From assembly GCA_947258835.1 (NCBI GenBank), contig CAMYJY010000087.1:1-8085 (forward strand): a stretch of DNA of 8,085 bases, read 5' to 3'. Both the position numbers and the translations under genes were made by a program. The notes below the pieces were generated by a model that did no database searches, was not told the origin of the DNA, and saw only the letters and a list, made by a program, of their open reading frames with translations. This stretch comes from an uncultured Pirellulales bacterium (GTDB taxonomy: Bacteria > Planctomycetota > Planctomycetia > Pirellulales > Lacipirellulaceae). The stretch's first letter is position 1, and each line of letters opens with the position of its first letter. This document shows, one piece after another, positions 1 to 7,332 of this stretch.

Positions 1-15
1 GAATCTTGTATCTCT

Positions 16-51
16 TTGGTTGGCGGCTTTGCCGCCCTATGGTAGAACCAA
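16..51. repeat. Nested inverted repeat in the leader of the first gene
   Basis: A perfect 6-bp stem, GGCGGC (22-27) and GCCGCC (31-36) with loop TTT, sits inside an outer pair TTGGTT (16-21) and AACCAA (46-51). The inner and outer left arms are directly adjacent; the right arms are separated by nine bases. No T-run follows on either strand, so it is not a canonical intrinsic terminator. It could be the end of an upstream transcript, an mRNA leader structure or a protein-binding site. The structure is seen; its role is unknown. Confidence 0.55.
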
Positions 52-66
52 CGCGTGTTTGCGCTA

Positions 67-81
67 GGGGATATTGTCCCC
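67..81 (+). other. Small hairpin in the 5' leader
   Basis: GGGGA (67-71) and TCCCC (77-81) form a five-base stem around loop TATTG, ending 20 bases before the ATG at 102. It would fold in the mRNA leader if transcription starts upstream. I do not recognise a riboswitch class, and no clear -35/-10 pair was identified in the 95 bases before the gene. Confidence 0.4.
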
Positions 82-101
82 GATAACCTCAGCAGGTGAA
101 C

Positions 102-1307
102 ATGACCTCGACTGTGTGGGACGAACTGATTGCCTCAATACATGCCAGCGGGCACCAGGTGGTGCTGTCCGTCACCGGTGGAGGGAGCGCGTCCCTTAGT
201 CAGTTATTGGCCAGCCCAGGTGCCTCCCGCACCGTGTTGGAGGCGGTCGTGCCCTATTCGGCAGCCGCACTCCGGCAGTGGTTGGGAGGCGTTCCGGACC
301 AGGCTTGCAGTGCGTCGACCGCGCGGGCCATGGCCATGGCCGCCTGGCTGCGGGCTAGACAACTGGCACCTGCCGCCGACGTGGCCCAGCTGATCGGCTT
401 GGGGGCGACTGCTGCGCTAGCAACCGATCGACCGCGGCGCGGACCCCATCGGATACACATGGCCTTCCAGACGGCAGCGTCCACCTCCACCGCGGAGCTT
501 ACCTTGGAGAAGGGCCGTCGGAATCGAGAGCAAGAAGAGTCGCTGGCGGCCGAGTGCATCCTGCGGATGTTGGGGCAGGCGTGCGCGGTCGACACGGTTG
601 ACGCGCAGGCCGCACTGGCAGCGCAACTGGCCGCTCCGGAGAAATTCGAGTTTTGCAGCCAGCCAGCAGATCCCGGTTGCACGGAGTTGGTATTGGGTCA
701 GCGTACCTACGCCACCCTGCCAGCAGCGAACGCCAAGGTGGGCCAGGTGCTGTTTCCCGGCTCCTTCCACCCCGCCCATCACGGTCATGTGCGGATGGCC
801 GCGATGGCAGCGGAGCTGACACAGCAAGGCGTGACCTACGAGTTGTCGGTTACTAATGTGGAGAAGCCGCCGCTGGACTTTTTTGAAATCCACCACCGCG
901 TGGCCCACTTGCGGCAGCTGGATTCGCAGGCACTGGTCGTGTTGACCACGGCTCCCACATTTCGGGCGAAAGCGGCCCTGTTTCCAGGTTCCACCTTTGT
1001 CGTCGGTGCGGATACCCTAGCGCGGATTGCCGACCCGAGCTACTACACCGACCAAGTCGCCGCCAATCATTTTGCTGGGGATGTCCGGCCGCCCCAAGTT
1101 GCTACCAGTTTTGAGCAAGCGATCGATTCCATGGCTGCTCAGGGGTGTCGCTTTTTGGTCTTTGGTCGCCACTGGGATGGCCGCTTTCATACGTTGAGCG
1201 ATTTGACCCTACCGGAGTCACTCCGCCGGCTGTGTGACGAAGTTTCTGCTGCAGACTTTCGCGACGACATTTCCTCCAGTGAAATCCGAAAACGAGGTCA
1301 TGGCTAA
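102..1307 (+). CDS. CinA-like domain fused to NadD-like nucleotidyltransferase
   Basis: The product is a 401-aa two-domain protein. Residues about 1-165 resemble the CinA C-terminal (PncC, NMN deamidase) fold, with SVTGGGSASL (23-32), SPGASRTVLEAVVPYS (38-53) and GLGATAAL (99-106). Residues about 215-400 are a cytidylyltransferase-like domain with the (H/T)xGH motif in GSFHPAHHGH (220-229), VVGADT (300-305) and the closing ISSSEIRKR (390-398) typical of NMN/NaMN adenylyltransferases. In PncC a catalytic Lys follows the YSNEAK motif; here the aligned stretch is YSAAAL, and ESCTGG has become SVTGGG, so deamidase activity is doubtful. The C-terminal domain keeps its nucleotide-binding motifs and probably transfers a nucleotide; the substrate (NMN, NaMN or another) cannot be read from sequence. 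ATG 102 is preferred because AGCAGG lies just upstream; GTG at 96 is an in-frame alternative. Its stop is 14 bases before the ROK remnant. Confidence 0.85.
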   Translation: MTSTVWDELIASIHASGHQVVLSVTGGGSASLSQLLASPGASRTVLEAVVPYSAAALRQWLGGVPDQACSASTARAMAMAAWLRARQLAPAADVAQLIGLGATAALATDRPRRGPHRIHMAFQTAASTSTAELTLEKGRRNREQEESLAAECILRMLGQACAVDTVDAQAALAAQLAAPEKFEFCSQPADPGCTELVLGQRTYATLPAANAKVGQVLFPGSFHPAHHGHVRMAAMAAELTQQGVTYELSVTNVEKPPLDFFEIHHRVAHLRQLDSQALVVLTTAPTFRAKAALFPGSTFVVGADTLARIADPSYYTDQVAANHFAGDVRPPQVATSFEQAIDSMAAQGCRFLVFGRHWDGRFHTLSDLTLPESLRRLCDEVSAADFRDDISSSEIRKRGHG

Positions 1308-1321
1308 TTCGCATACTATAG

Positions 1322-1792
1322 TTTCCTCTCCCAAACGATGCCTGCGCGGCCGCTTATGGAGAGTATTGGCAAGGCAGCGGGGCCGATTGCCACAGCATGG
1401 TGCTACTCACCTTAGGCATGGGAATTGGCGGAGGCATTATTCTGGACGGCAACCTGGTAGCAGGCGCCCACGGCTGCGGGGGCGAGTGCGGACACATCGT
1501 GGTGGACTCCCAAGCCGATGCGCTCCAAGATGCACTGGGCCAGCGCGGTTCCCTGGAGGCCTACTGCGGTGCTCGGGGCGTGGTCCACCGCGCACGGCAA
1601 GCCCTCCGTGCTGGGGGCGACAGTTCGTTGGCGGATGATCCGACGCTCACGCCGCTGGCCATTGCCGAGGCGGCCACCGCGGGGGACGCCTTGGCCCGTC
1701 ACGTGGTGCTGGAAACGGCGGAGTACTTGGCACTGGGAATCGTGACCTTGATGCACACGCTCGATCCCGATAGTGTGGTGCTGGGAGGAGCC
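1322..1792 (+). pseudogene. ROK-family kinase remnant, both ends missing, in frame with lepA
   Basis: The open stretch after a TAG (1319-1321) encodes a clear ROK sugar-kinase core: NDACAAAYGEYWQGSG from 1334, then LTLGMGIGGGII, HGCGGECGHIVVD, RGSLEAY and LDPDSVVLGGAM. ROK proteins are normally about 300 aa. Here roughly the first 120 residues (including the ATP-binding DxGGT segment) and about the last 50 are absent. The catalytic Asp of NDA is kept, but NDAN is NDAC, LGTG is LGMG, and the zinc motif CxCGxxGCxE reads DALGQRGSLE, with all three cysteines lost. There is no stop before lepA, so the frame runs on for 604 more codons. The first ATG inside the remnant is at 1397. It is most likely a decayed kinase whose downstream edge now provides the lepA ribosome-binding site. 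A translated ROK-LepA fusion (736 aa from 1397) is possible but unlikely. Confidence 0.8.
1783..1790 (+). promoter_or_regulatory. lepA ribosome-binding site inside the ROK remnant
   Basis: GGGAGGAG ends two bases before ATG 1793; the GGAGG core leaves a four-base spacer. The same bases encode the LGG of the ROK motif VVLGGAM. This purine-rich stretch supports initiation at 1793 rather than at the upstream ATG 1397. Confidence 0.65.
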
Positions 1793-3607
1793 ATGACCCA
1801 ACCCAAATACATCCGAAATTTTTCGATTGTGGCCCATATCGACCATGGTAAAAGCACCCTGGCCGATCGGCTGATGGAGCGCACGGGCACGGTCAGCCAG
1901 CGCGAGATGAAACAGCAATTATTGGATGACATGGAGTTGGAGCGGCAGCGGGGGATTACCATCAAGGCCCGTGCGGTGACGATGCACTACCAACATCAGG
2001 GTCGGACCTACGAACTGAACCTGATCGACACGCCGGGGCACGTGGATTTTCAATATGAAGTTTCCCGTTCCTTGGCCTGCTGCGAAGGGGCCGTGCTGCT
2101 GGTGGATGCCTTCCAGGGTGTGCAAGCGCAGACTGTGGCCAACGCCTACGCCGCCATGGAGCACGAACTGGCGGTCGTGCCGGTGATGAACAAAGTGGAT
2201 CTGATGCATGCGCGTCCGGATGAGGTGCGCGAGGAAATGGAGCAGACGTTGGGGGTGGATGCGGCCGATGTGCTGGGCTGCAGCGCCAAAACCGGGACGG
2301 GCTGCGACGAAGTCTTGGCGGCCATTATTGATCGCGTGCCACCGCCGGCGGGCGATCCCCAAGCGATACTGCAGGCGATGGTCTTCGATGCCCACTACGA
2401 TAAGTATCGGGGGGCCATTACCTACGTGCGGGTGATGAACGGCAAGGTAACCAAAGGGCAGAAGATCAAATTCTTGCAACAGGGGACCGTCCACGAGGTC
2501 CAGGAGTTGGGACATTTTGAGCCGCTGCGGACGCCTGCCGATCAGCTCACGGCCGGGCAAGTGGGGTATCTCATTTGCAATATCAAGTCGCTCGGCCACG
2601 TGCATGTGGGCGATACCATCAGCGTGGCGACCGACCAGCCGGCGGAGGTGCTGCCCGGCTACGCGGAGCCCCAGCGGATGGTGTTCTGCGGCCTGTATCC
2701 GGCGGACGGTCAGGATTTTAAGCAGTTACGGGACGCCTTGGAAAAACTGGCAATCAACGATCCGAGTTTTGAGTTTCTGCCCGAAACCAGCGATGCCCTG
2801 GGGTTTGGTTTTCGCTGTGGATTCTTAGGGCTGCTGCACATGGAGATTGTCCAGCAGCGGTTGGAGCAGGAAGCGGATATCGATTTGGTGCAGACGGCAC
2901 CCAACGTCACCTACCAGGTCGTGACCAAGCCAGGAGAGCAGCTCGAGATCCACACGCCCCAGGACGTGCCGGATGCCGGCGACATCGAGGACTTTCTACA
3001 ACCGCTTGTCAAAGTCAGTTTTGTGCTGCCTACCGAGTACATTGGCGGAATTATGAAATTATGTGCTGAGCGTCGTGGCAAGTATTTGCGTACCGAATAT
3101 CTTTCGCCCACCCGCGCCATGCTCATCTATGAAGTGGCGCTGGCGGAAATTATTTACGACATGCATGACAAACTGAAGACGCTGACTCGCGGTTACGGGA
3201 CCATGGACTATGAGCTCCTGGGTTATGAAAGGGGCCAACTGGTGCGGATGGATATCCTCGTCAAGGGCGAACGCATCGACGCCCTCTCCATCGTGTGCGA
3301 CAAGCGGGATGCCGAGGTCCGCGGCCGGGCCGTTATCAAAAAACTGAAAGAGGAAATCCCACGCCACATGTTTGAAGTGCCTCTGCAAGCGGGCATTGGC
3401 ACCCGCATCATTGCCCGCGAAACCATCAGCGCGATGCGGAAAAACGTCACGGCCAAGTGCTACGGCGGGGACATCTCGCGGAAGCGGAAGCTATGGGAAA
3501 AACAAAAGGCCGGCAAGAAAAGGATGAAATCAATTGGCTCGGTCGATATCCCCCAAAAGGCCTTTCTTGCCGTCCTGGAAACCGGCGAGGAAGACGCCCA
3601 GCGCTAG
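1793..3607 (+). CDS. lepA: Elongation factor 4 (LepA), translational GTPase
   Basis: The 604-aa length is normal for LepA/EF4, a ribosome-associated GTPase that resembles EF-G and acts in translation under stress or in initiation/ribosome biogenesis. The protein opens with MTQPKYIRNFSIVAHIDHGK, as LepA proteins typically do. GTPase motifs are complete: G1 AHIDHGKS (14-21), the switch region ERQRGITIKAR (50-60), G3 DTPGH (79-83), G4 NKVD (133-136) and G5 SAK (164-166). Domain II, the EF-G-like domains and the LepA-specific C-terminal domain follow; the last contains NVTAKCYGGDISRKRKLW and ends shortly after SVDIPQKAFLAVL. The start at 1793 is chosen from LepA family length and the GGAGG just upstream, although the frame is open back to 1322 through ROK sequence. 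The stop lies 9 bases from the stop of the converging permease gene. Confidence 0.97.
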   Translation: MTQPKYIRNFSIVAHIDHGKSTLADRLMERTGTVSQREMKQQLLDDMELERQRGITIKARAVTMHYQHQGRTYELNLIDTPGHVDFQYEVSRSLACCEGAVLLVDAFQGVQAQTVANAYAAMEHELAVVPVMNKVDLMHARPDEVREEMEQTLGVDAADVLGCSAKTGTGCDEVLAAIIDRVPPPAGDPQAILQAMVFDAHYDKYRGAITYVRVMNGKVTKGQKIKFLQQGTVHEVQELGHFEPLRTPADQLTAGQVGYLICNIKSLGHVHVGDTISVATDQPAEVLPGYAEPQRMVFCGLYPADGQDFKQLRDALEKLAINDPSFEFLPETSDALGFGFRCGFLGLLHMEIVQQRLEQEADIDLVQTAPNVTYQVVTKPGEQLEIHTPQDVPDAGDIEDFLQPLVKVSFVLPTEYIGGIMKLCAERRGKYLRTEYLSPTRAMLIYEVALAEIIYDMHDKLKTLTRGYGTMDYELLGYERGQLVRMDILVKGERIDALSIVCDKRDAEVRGRAVIKKLKEEIPRHMFEVPLQAGIGTRIIARETISAMRKNVTAKCYGGDISRKRKLWEKQKAGKKRMKSIGSVDIPQKAFLAVLETGEEDAQR

Positions 3608-3616
3608 GGGGTGGGG

Positions 3617-4753
3617 TTACGATGCTAGAATCAACCACCGCACCAAGGCAGGCCCATAGGCGTGCGTCATGAGAGACAGTAGGCAGGCGCTGGCAAAACT
3701 TATCGTGAGCAGGATGGCGATTTCACTTCCCAGCACCGACGCGATGGTGAACCGCGAGCAGCCCAGCTTGAACATGGTAACGATCTCCGCCTTCCGCAAG
3801 CGAATCGAAAGCACCAGCACCAGGGCGATGGTCAGCAGCGTCACCAGCGAGACGACGGCAATCAAGGCAACCATGTAGCTGCGGACCATGAGGACCTTGG
3901 CCAGCAAGCCGTCCATGACCGCGCGGGGGCGGACAATGTGGGTGGTTTTGTCTGGTGACAAGTATTGCCCCAGCAGTAGCGTCTCCGCCTTGGCGTCGGG
4001 AGGAATCACGATGATCGCCGTCAGCGGAAATCTCTCCCGGCTGCCGTGGAAGTGCAAGCTGTCCACGTTGTCGGGCGTGATGTCCGTGTGCAGTCGCGCC
4101 TGGGGCGAGCCGTGCTGGGCATCCTGAGCGTGTCCGTGCCCCAGCCCTTCGATAATCCAAGTGGTTTCCAGATTCACGAACAGGACCTGGTCATCCGGAG
4201 TCTCGGTAGGGGCGAACACGCCCACCACCCGGAGACGCAGTGGCGGGTTGTTGAGGGTGAACGCCGAGGGGGTGGAAACTGGAATCTTGTCGCCCACCTG
4301 GAGCTGGAGCCGGTCGGCGGCAGCCGCGCCCACCACGCATTCCCCGGGCATGTTCCACAGGGTCCCTTGCGTGAGACGCAGCTGGCGGAGTTTTAGATAG
4401 TTTTCGTTGGTGCCCACGATCTGACAATCGCGGGACCTGAACCGGACGTGCAGGGGAATCGCCTGCCCGAGTTTTTGATCGTTGATCCGGCGCAATTCGG
4501 CTAGCCGCAGCACGTCCGTGTAGGGTTTGTCGAAATAGACGCTTCCCAGGACCAGTTCCAAGGAGCTGCCCCGTGGGCCGACCACCAGTGGGGTCGAATC
4601 GGCCCGCGCACGGAAGTGCTGCTCGGCGCTGGTCACGATGATTTGCAAGGCGACTGGCAGATAGCTGATGAGCGTGACCGACGCGACCAATACCGCGGAG
4701 GTGACCAGATGGTGGCGCAGGTGCTGCCCGGCGAGATACAGACTGTCACGCAT
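3617..4753 (-). CDS. FtsX/MacB-like ABC transporter permease
   Basis: The product is a 378-aa inner-membrane protein with the layout of LolC/LolE/MacB permeases. A first membrane helix spans about 17-40, a large extracytoplasmic domain about 41-290, and further helices about 294-317 and 344-363; a short hydrophobic tail, VRWLILAS, ends the protein. The loop between helices 2 and 3 (RKAEIVTMFKLGCSRFTIASV) is the cytoplasmic coupling stretch seen in FtsX-type permeases. A usual fourth helix is only partly represented, though from memory planctomycete relatives also end early, so truncation is not certain. The external domain has His-rich patches, GHGHAQDAQHG (205-215) and HFHG (234-237), which suggest metal contact. 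The ATG overlaps the end of the ATPase gene by 8 bases, implying translational coupling and a shared complex. The substrate is unknown; lipoprotein, lipid, peptide or metal are all possible. Confidence 0.88.
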   Translation of the reverse strand: MRDSLYLAGQHLRHHLVTSAVLVASVTLISYLPVALQIIVTSAEQHFRARADSTPLVVGPRGSSLELVLGSVYFDKPYTDVLRLAELRRINDQKLGQAIPLHVRFRSRDCQIVGTNENYLKLRQLRLTQGTLWNMPGECVVGAAAADRLQLQVGDKIPVSTPSAFTLNNPPLRLRVVGVFAPTETPDDQVLFVNLETTWIIEGLGHGHAQDAQHGSPQARLHTDITPDNVDSLHFHGSRERFPLTAIIVIPPDAKAETLLLGQYLSPDKTTHIVRPRAVMDGLLAKVLMVRSYMVALIAVVSLVTLLTIALVLVLSIRLRKAEIVTMFKLGCSRFTIASVLGSEIAILLTISFASACLLSLMTHAYGPALVRWLILAS

Positions 4754-5441
4754 GGATGCCGCCCTCGCCCAGTTCTGGTGGAGCTGGGTCGCAGAATGTT
4801 GCCATGTCGATGGTGTCGTCGAAATCCGACAGCAGATTGGGGTCGTGAGTTACGACAATCATCGTTGCCGCATGCTGCTGGGCGTATTCACCCAGAGCCT
4901 GCAGCACGCGTGCGGCATTGCGGGGATCCAGATTGGCGGTGGGCTCGTCGGCCAGCAGAAGTTGGGGGGTTGGGAGGAGCGCACGGCAGACGGCAACCCG
5001 CTGACGCTCGCCTTGGGAGAGCTGTGCCGGTCGTCGTGACAACAGTTGGCCGAGTCCCACGTTTTCCGCCAGTTGTCCGGCGCGATCCCGCACCGACCCG
5101 TCCAGTCGTAACGAACGATTGATACGATAAGGTAAGAGGATATTGTCCAGCACGCTCAGATAATCCAGCAAGGCAAAGTCTTGGAAGATTAAGCCGATGT
5201 TGGCAATACGAAAATCGCGGCGGGCGGCCTCCCGCAGGGTGGTCAGTTCCACACCGCACGTGTGGATGCTGCCGGTCGCGGGGGGCAGGATGCCAGCGAT
5301 CAGGTGCAAGAGTGTTGTTTTGCCTGAGCCACTGGGGCCGGTCCAACCGAGTCGCTGGCCGCTGGGAATAGAAAGATGTTCTAGCCGCAGCTGGAAACCG
5401 CCTGCGGCATACGCAAACTGGAGGTTGTTGAGCTCGATCAT
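4746..5441 (-). CDS. ABC transporter ATP-binding protein, LolD/MacB type
   Basis: The 231-aa ATPase contains all nucleotide-binding elements: Walker A GPSGSGKTT (35-43), Q-loop FQD (86-88), signature LSQGERQRVAVCRAL (141-155), Walker B LLLADEP (161-167) with the D-loop NLD, and the H-loop VVTHD (196-200). The signature is LSQGE rather than LSGGE, a mild variant. The length and the ADEPTANLD segment fit the LolD/FtsE/MacB group that energises FtsX-like permeases from the cytoplasm. ATG 5441 is chosen because GGAGG lies 7 bases upstream and MIELNNLQFAY matches the family N-terminus; an upstream in-frame start would add 27 unconserved-looking residues. The ATG overlaps the stop of the preceding gene as ATGA, and its own end overlaps the permease start by 8 bases. 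Together these indicate one operon with coupled translation. Confidence 0.93.
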   Translation of the reverse strand: MIELNNLQFAYAAGGFQLRLEHLSIPSGQRLGWTGPSGSGKTTLLHLIAGILPPATGSIHTCGVELTTLREAARRDFRIANIGLIFQDFALLDYLSVLDNILLPYRINRSLRLDGSVRDRAGQLAENVGLGQLLSRRPAQLSQGERQRVAVCRALLPTPQLLLADEPTANLDPRNAARVLQALGEYAQQHAATMIVVTHDPNLLSDFDDTIDMATFCDPAPPELGEGGIHA

Positions 5442-7267
5442 GCTCCGTCCTCCGTTTGGCCTGGCGCTGGCGGCTGTTCCCCAGGGCGCTGGTCGAGCAT
5501 TTCCAAGGCCGTGATCTTCCACACCTCCTCGCGCGCGGCGATGGTGATTTGGGCCAGGTGTTCATTGGTGCGGGCATGGATATGACCCCAGTGGCCGATC
5601 CACCCCGCCACGCGCCAGCGACACCGGAAGGTCGCCTCCGCGGCCTGGCGGGCAATCGCATGGAGTTCGGTTACCTCGACCTCCTTGACCGAGATCCGTA
5701 GCCCGCCTTGATTCTTGACTTCTATACTCCGGCGCGTTTCCAGATAGACGTCCGCGAGTAGGTCGCCTGCAATACTCTGCGCCAAGCGGTCATAGATTAC
5801 GCTTTCATCGTGGTGATCAAAAGAGCGATAGACATTGGTCAGCAGGCTGGCCAGGATCTGCTGGCTGGTCGACGCCAGATGCTGGGGTGGCAAGGGTATG
5901 GGAATTGGGACGCGGGCGATGGGGAGTGAGAGGAAAGCAGCAACCAGCGCGGCGAGCGCGACAACCGACGTTGTGCGAGACCCGTCTCCTGCGGATTTCC
6001 GTTGCCGCGCCCGCAGGAGGAGGCTGCCCATCGCCAGGCCGCCACAGCAGACGGAGAGCAAGGGGACCGACCATTGCCGCTGTGCAGGCGGGGAGGGGAC
6101 GGTCAGCATGCGCGGATTCGTGGGATGCGTCAGATAATTCTGCCACGTCAGCAACGGATCCTCAGGCGTGACCACATCGGGCAATCCACCCGCTTCGTCC
6201 GCGGCAACGCTGGGGACCGACTGAATCTTGGGAGAGAACAACTCCCACTTCATCGACACCTTCGTGGGCAATTTTTCGGTCGGGTAGACGAAGATGATGC
6301 CCAGCAGCGCGGAGGTCATGTCCAGATCGACAGGGGGTTCAATGATCCCGGTCGTGCGCAGTGTGCGGTAGATGAAATGGATCCGATCGAGTCGTCCCTG
6401 GGCCGGCTGTCCGTCGATGGACACGGGGTTCTTGTCCGCTAAAAAATCCGCCACGCGTTGCTTGAGTGTTTCCTGTTGGTCGACCGGTAGCACCCCGTCA
6501 TCCGGCAGACCCAGATCGAGCCAGGTCTGCAAATCCCGCGGGCGGATGATGATCTCCTGACGGACCTCGTAAGGCTCGATGTACAGATAGGCCGCCAGCG
6601 GCGCGTCGAATTGGCGACGCAAGTTCGGGTTGTGAAACCGCGAGTACCACGGGTCGACCCAGTCCAGATCCAGCCGCACTTCGCCCGGCAGGTAGCGGAA
6701 ATCATTGATGGGTAAATTATTGTGGTAGCATACAAAGCCAATGTTGGCCGTTGGCCTGTGCCGCGGCCGATGGATCGTTAAGGATTGGGGGCTGTGGGTG
6801 CCACTGCGGGCTGGCCCAGCAGTGCGCAGCGGGTACCGCACGGTCAGCCGCATCACAACCTCTGCGCTGGCGGGTGGATCGGCCAAGGCCTCGCCGGTGA
6901 CGGCATCCCGGACGACCCGCTTGCCGGGGATGAGTTGCTCGACGCGACCGCGGAGCGGTTGGCCATCGCCTTGAATCACCCAGTCCGTAGCAAAAAACGT
7001 CTGGAGCCGCTCGTCCAGCGGTCTGCTGTCGCCAGCAACCTTCTTGCAGAGCTCATCGGGAAGGACGTTGGCAAAGGCAGGCAAGTCCACGACACCGATC
7101 TCGAATTCGACACGAATCTCGGACGAGTCGATGAAGATCTCAACGATGGTGGACGCCTGCATGGCCCGCGTAACGATTAAGGCGTCGGCCTGCGCCTCGT
7201 GAGCGGCCGCCGTCAGCGCACCGACAACCAGGATGGCGAGCAAGCAGGTGTGGGGAACGCGAGCCAT
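5438..7267 (-). CDS. Exported membrane-anchored protein of unknown function, ABC-operon partner
   Basis: I do not recognise a named family for this 609-aa protein. A signal peptide is visible (MARVPHTCLLAILVVGALTA, probable cleavage after AQA at 25-27). A long extracytoplasmic region (28-400) contains acidic and aromatic stretches such as LDLDWVDPWYSRFHNPNLRR (200-218). Two membrane helices follow (about 401-419 and 434-456), then a C-terminal domain (about 460-595) with FDHHDES (483-489) and a His cluster, HWGHIHARTNEH (559-570). With a cleaved signal and two helices, both soluble parts would face the periplasm. The stop overlaps the ATPase ATG, so it is probably an accessory or substrate-binding subunit of that transporter. 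ATG 7267 is preferred because it starts the signal peptide directly; a GTG at 7333 would add 22 residues encoded partly by a dispersed repeat. No good Shine-Dalgarno precedes 7267. Residues about 144-158 are encoded by another copy of the same repeat. Confidence 0.82.
   Translation of the reverse strand: MARVPHTCLLAILVVGALTAAAHEAQADALIVTRAMQASTIVEIFIDSSEIRVEFEIGVVDLPAFANVLPDELCKKVAGDSRPLDERLQTFFATDWVIQGDGQPLRGRVEQLIPGKRVVRDAVTGEALADPPASAEVVMRLTVRYPLRTAGPARSGTHSPQSLTIHRPRHRPTANIGFVCYHNNLPINDFRYLPGEVRLDLDWVDPWYSRFHNPNLRRQFDAPLAAYLYIEPYEVRQEIIIRPRDLQTWLDLGLPDDGVLPVDQQETLKQRVADFLADKNPVSIDGQPAQGRLDRIHFIYRTLRTTGIIEPPVDLDMTSALLGIIFVYPTEKLPTKVSMKWELFSPKIQSVPSVAADEAGGLPDVVTPEDPLLTWQNYLTHPTNPRMLTVPSPPAQRQWSVPLLSVCCGGLAMGSLLLRARQRKSAGDGSRTTSVVALAALVAAFLSLPIARVPIPIPLPPQHLASTSQQILASLLTNVYRSFDHHDESVIYDRLAQSIAGDLLADVYLETRRSIEVKNQGGLRISVKEVEVTELHAIARQAAEATFRCRWRVAGWIGHWGHIHARTNEHLAQITIAAREEVWKITALEMLDQRPGEQPPAPGQTEDGA
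5449..5453 (-). promoter_or_regulatory. Shine-Dalgarno of the ATPase gene
   Basis: On the minus strand GGAGG stands 7 bases before the ATG at 5441-5439, inside the final codons of the 609-aa gene. It is the clearest ribosome-binding site of the leftward operon and decides the ATPase start against the longer in-frame alternative. Confidence 0.7.
6796..6838. repeat. Dispersed hairpin repeat, copy inside the 609-aa gene
   Basis: The element begins with GGGTGCCAC (6796-6804) and ends with GCGCAGCGGGTACCG (6824-6838); both segments recur at 8009-8017 and 8020-8034. The middle forms a hairpin: CACTGC (6802-6807) with GCAGTG (6819-6824), extended by GGG/CCC around loop CTGG with one bulged A. It lies in frame within coding sequence and encodes residues about 144-158 of the exported protein. 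It resembles a REP-like palindromic element that has become part of a gene. Confidence 0.6.
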
Positions 7268-7292
7268 TACGTTTTCGTTGGAGTAGCCCGGT

Positions 7293-7315
7293 GGGTGCCA
7301 CTGCTGGCTGGCTCC
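7293..7315. repeat. Dispersed repeat, partial copy in the intergenic gap
   Basis: GGGTGCCAC (7293-7301) followed by TGCTGGCTGG matches the left half of the copies at 6796 and 8009. It occupies the 65-base gap between the lipoprotein gene and the 609-aa gene. The right half (GCGCAGCGGGTACCG) is absent, so this copy is partial or decayed. Confidence 0.45.
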
Positions 7316-7332
7316 CGTCCTCGCATTCCGCA

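Noticed and set aside
1397..1792. A 736-aa ROK-LepA fusion as the main product
   Set aside because: LepA has a normal family start and a strong Shine-Dalgarno at 1793, and the ROK part lacks its ATP-binding N-terminus and zinc site; the frame continuity is better explained as a remnant.
1919..2605. A 228-codon open frame on the minus strand inside lepA
   Set aside because: It is antisense to highly conserved LepA GTPase codons, has odd His-rich composition and resembles no protein; it is a GC-rich shadow frame.
3608..3645. A GGTGGGGTT/AACCACC stem between the convergent genes as a bidirectional terminator
   Set aside because: Pairing requires a bulge and a long loop, lies partly in the permease coding sequence and lacks T-runs.
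3617..3700. The permease truncated at its C-terminus by the lepA boundary
   Set aside because: The tail ends in a hydrophobic stretch, and from memory related planctomycete permeases also end shortly after the third helix, so truncation cannot be supported from this sequence alone.
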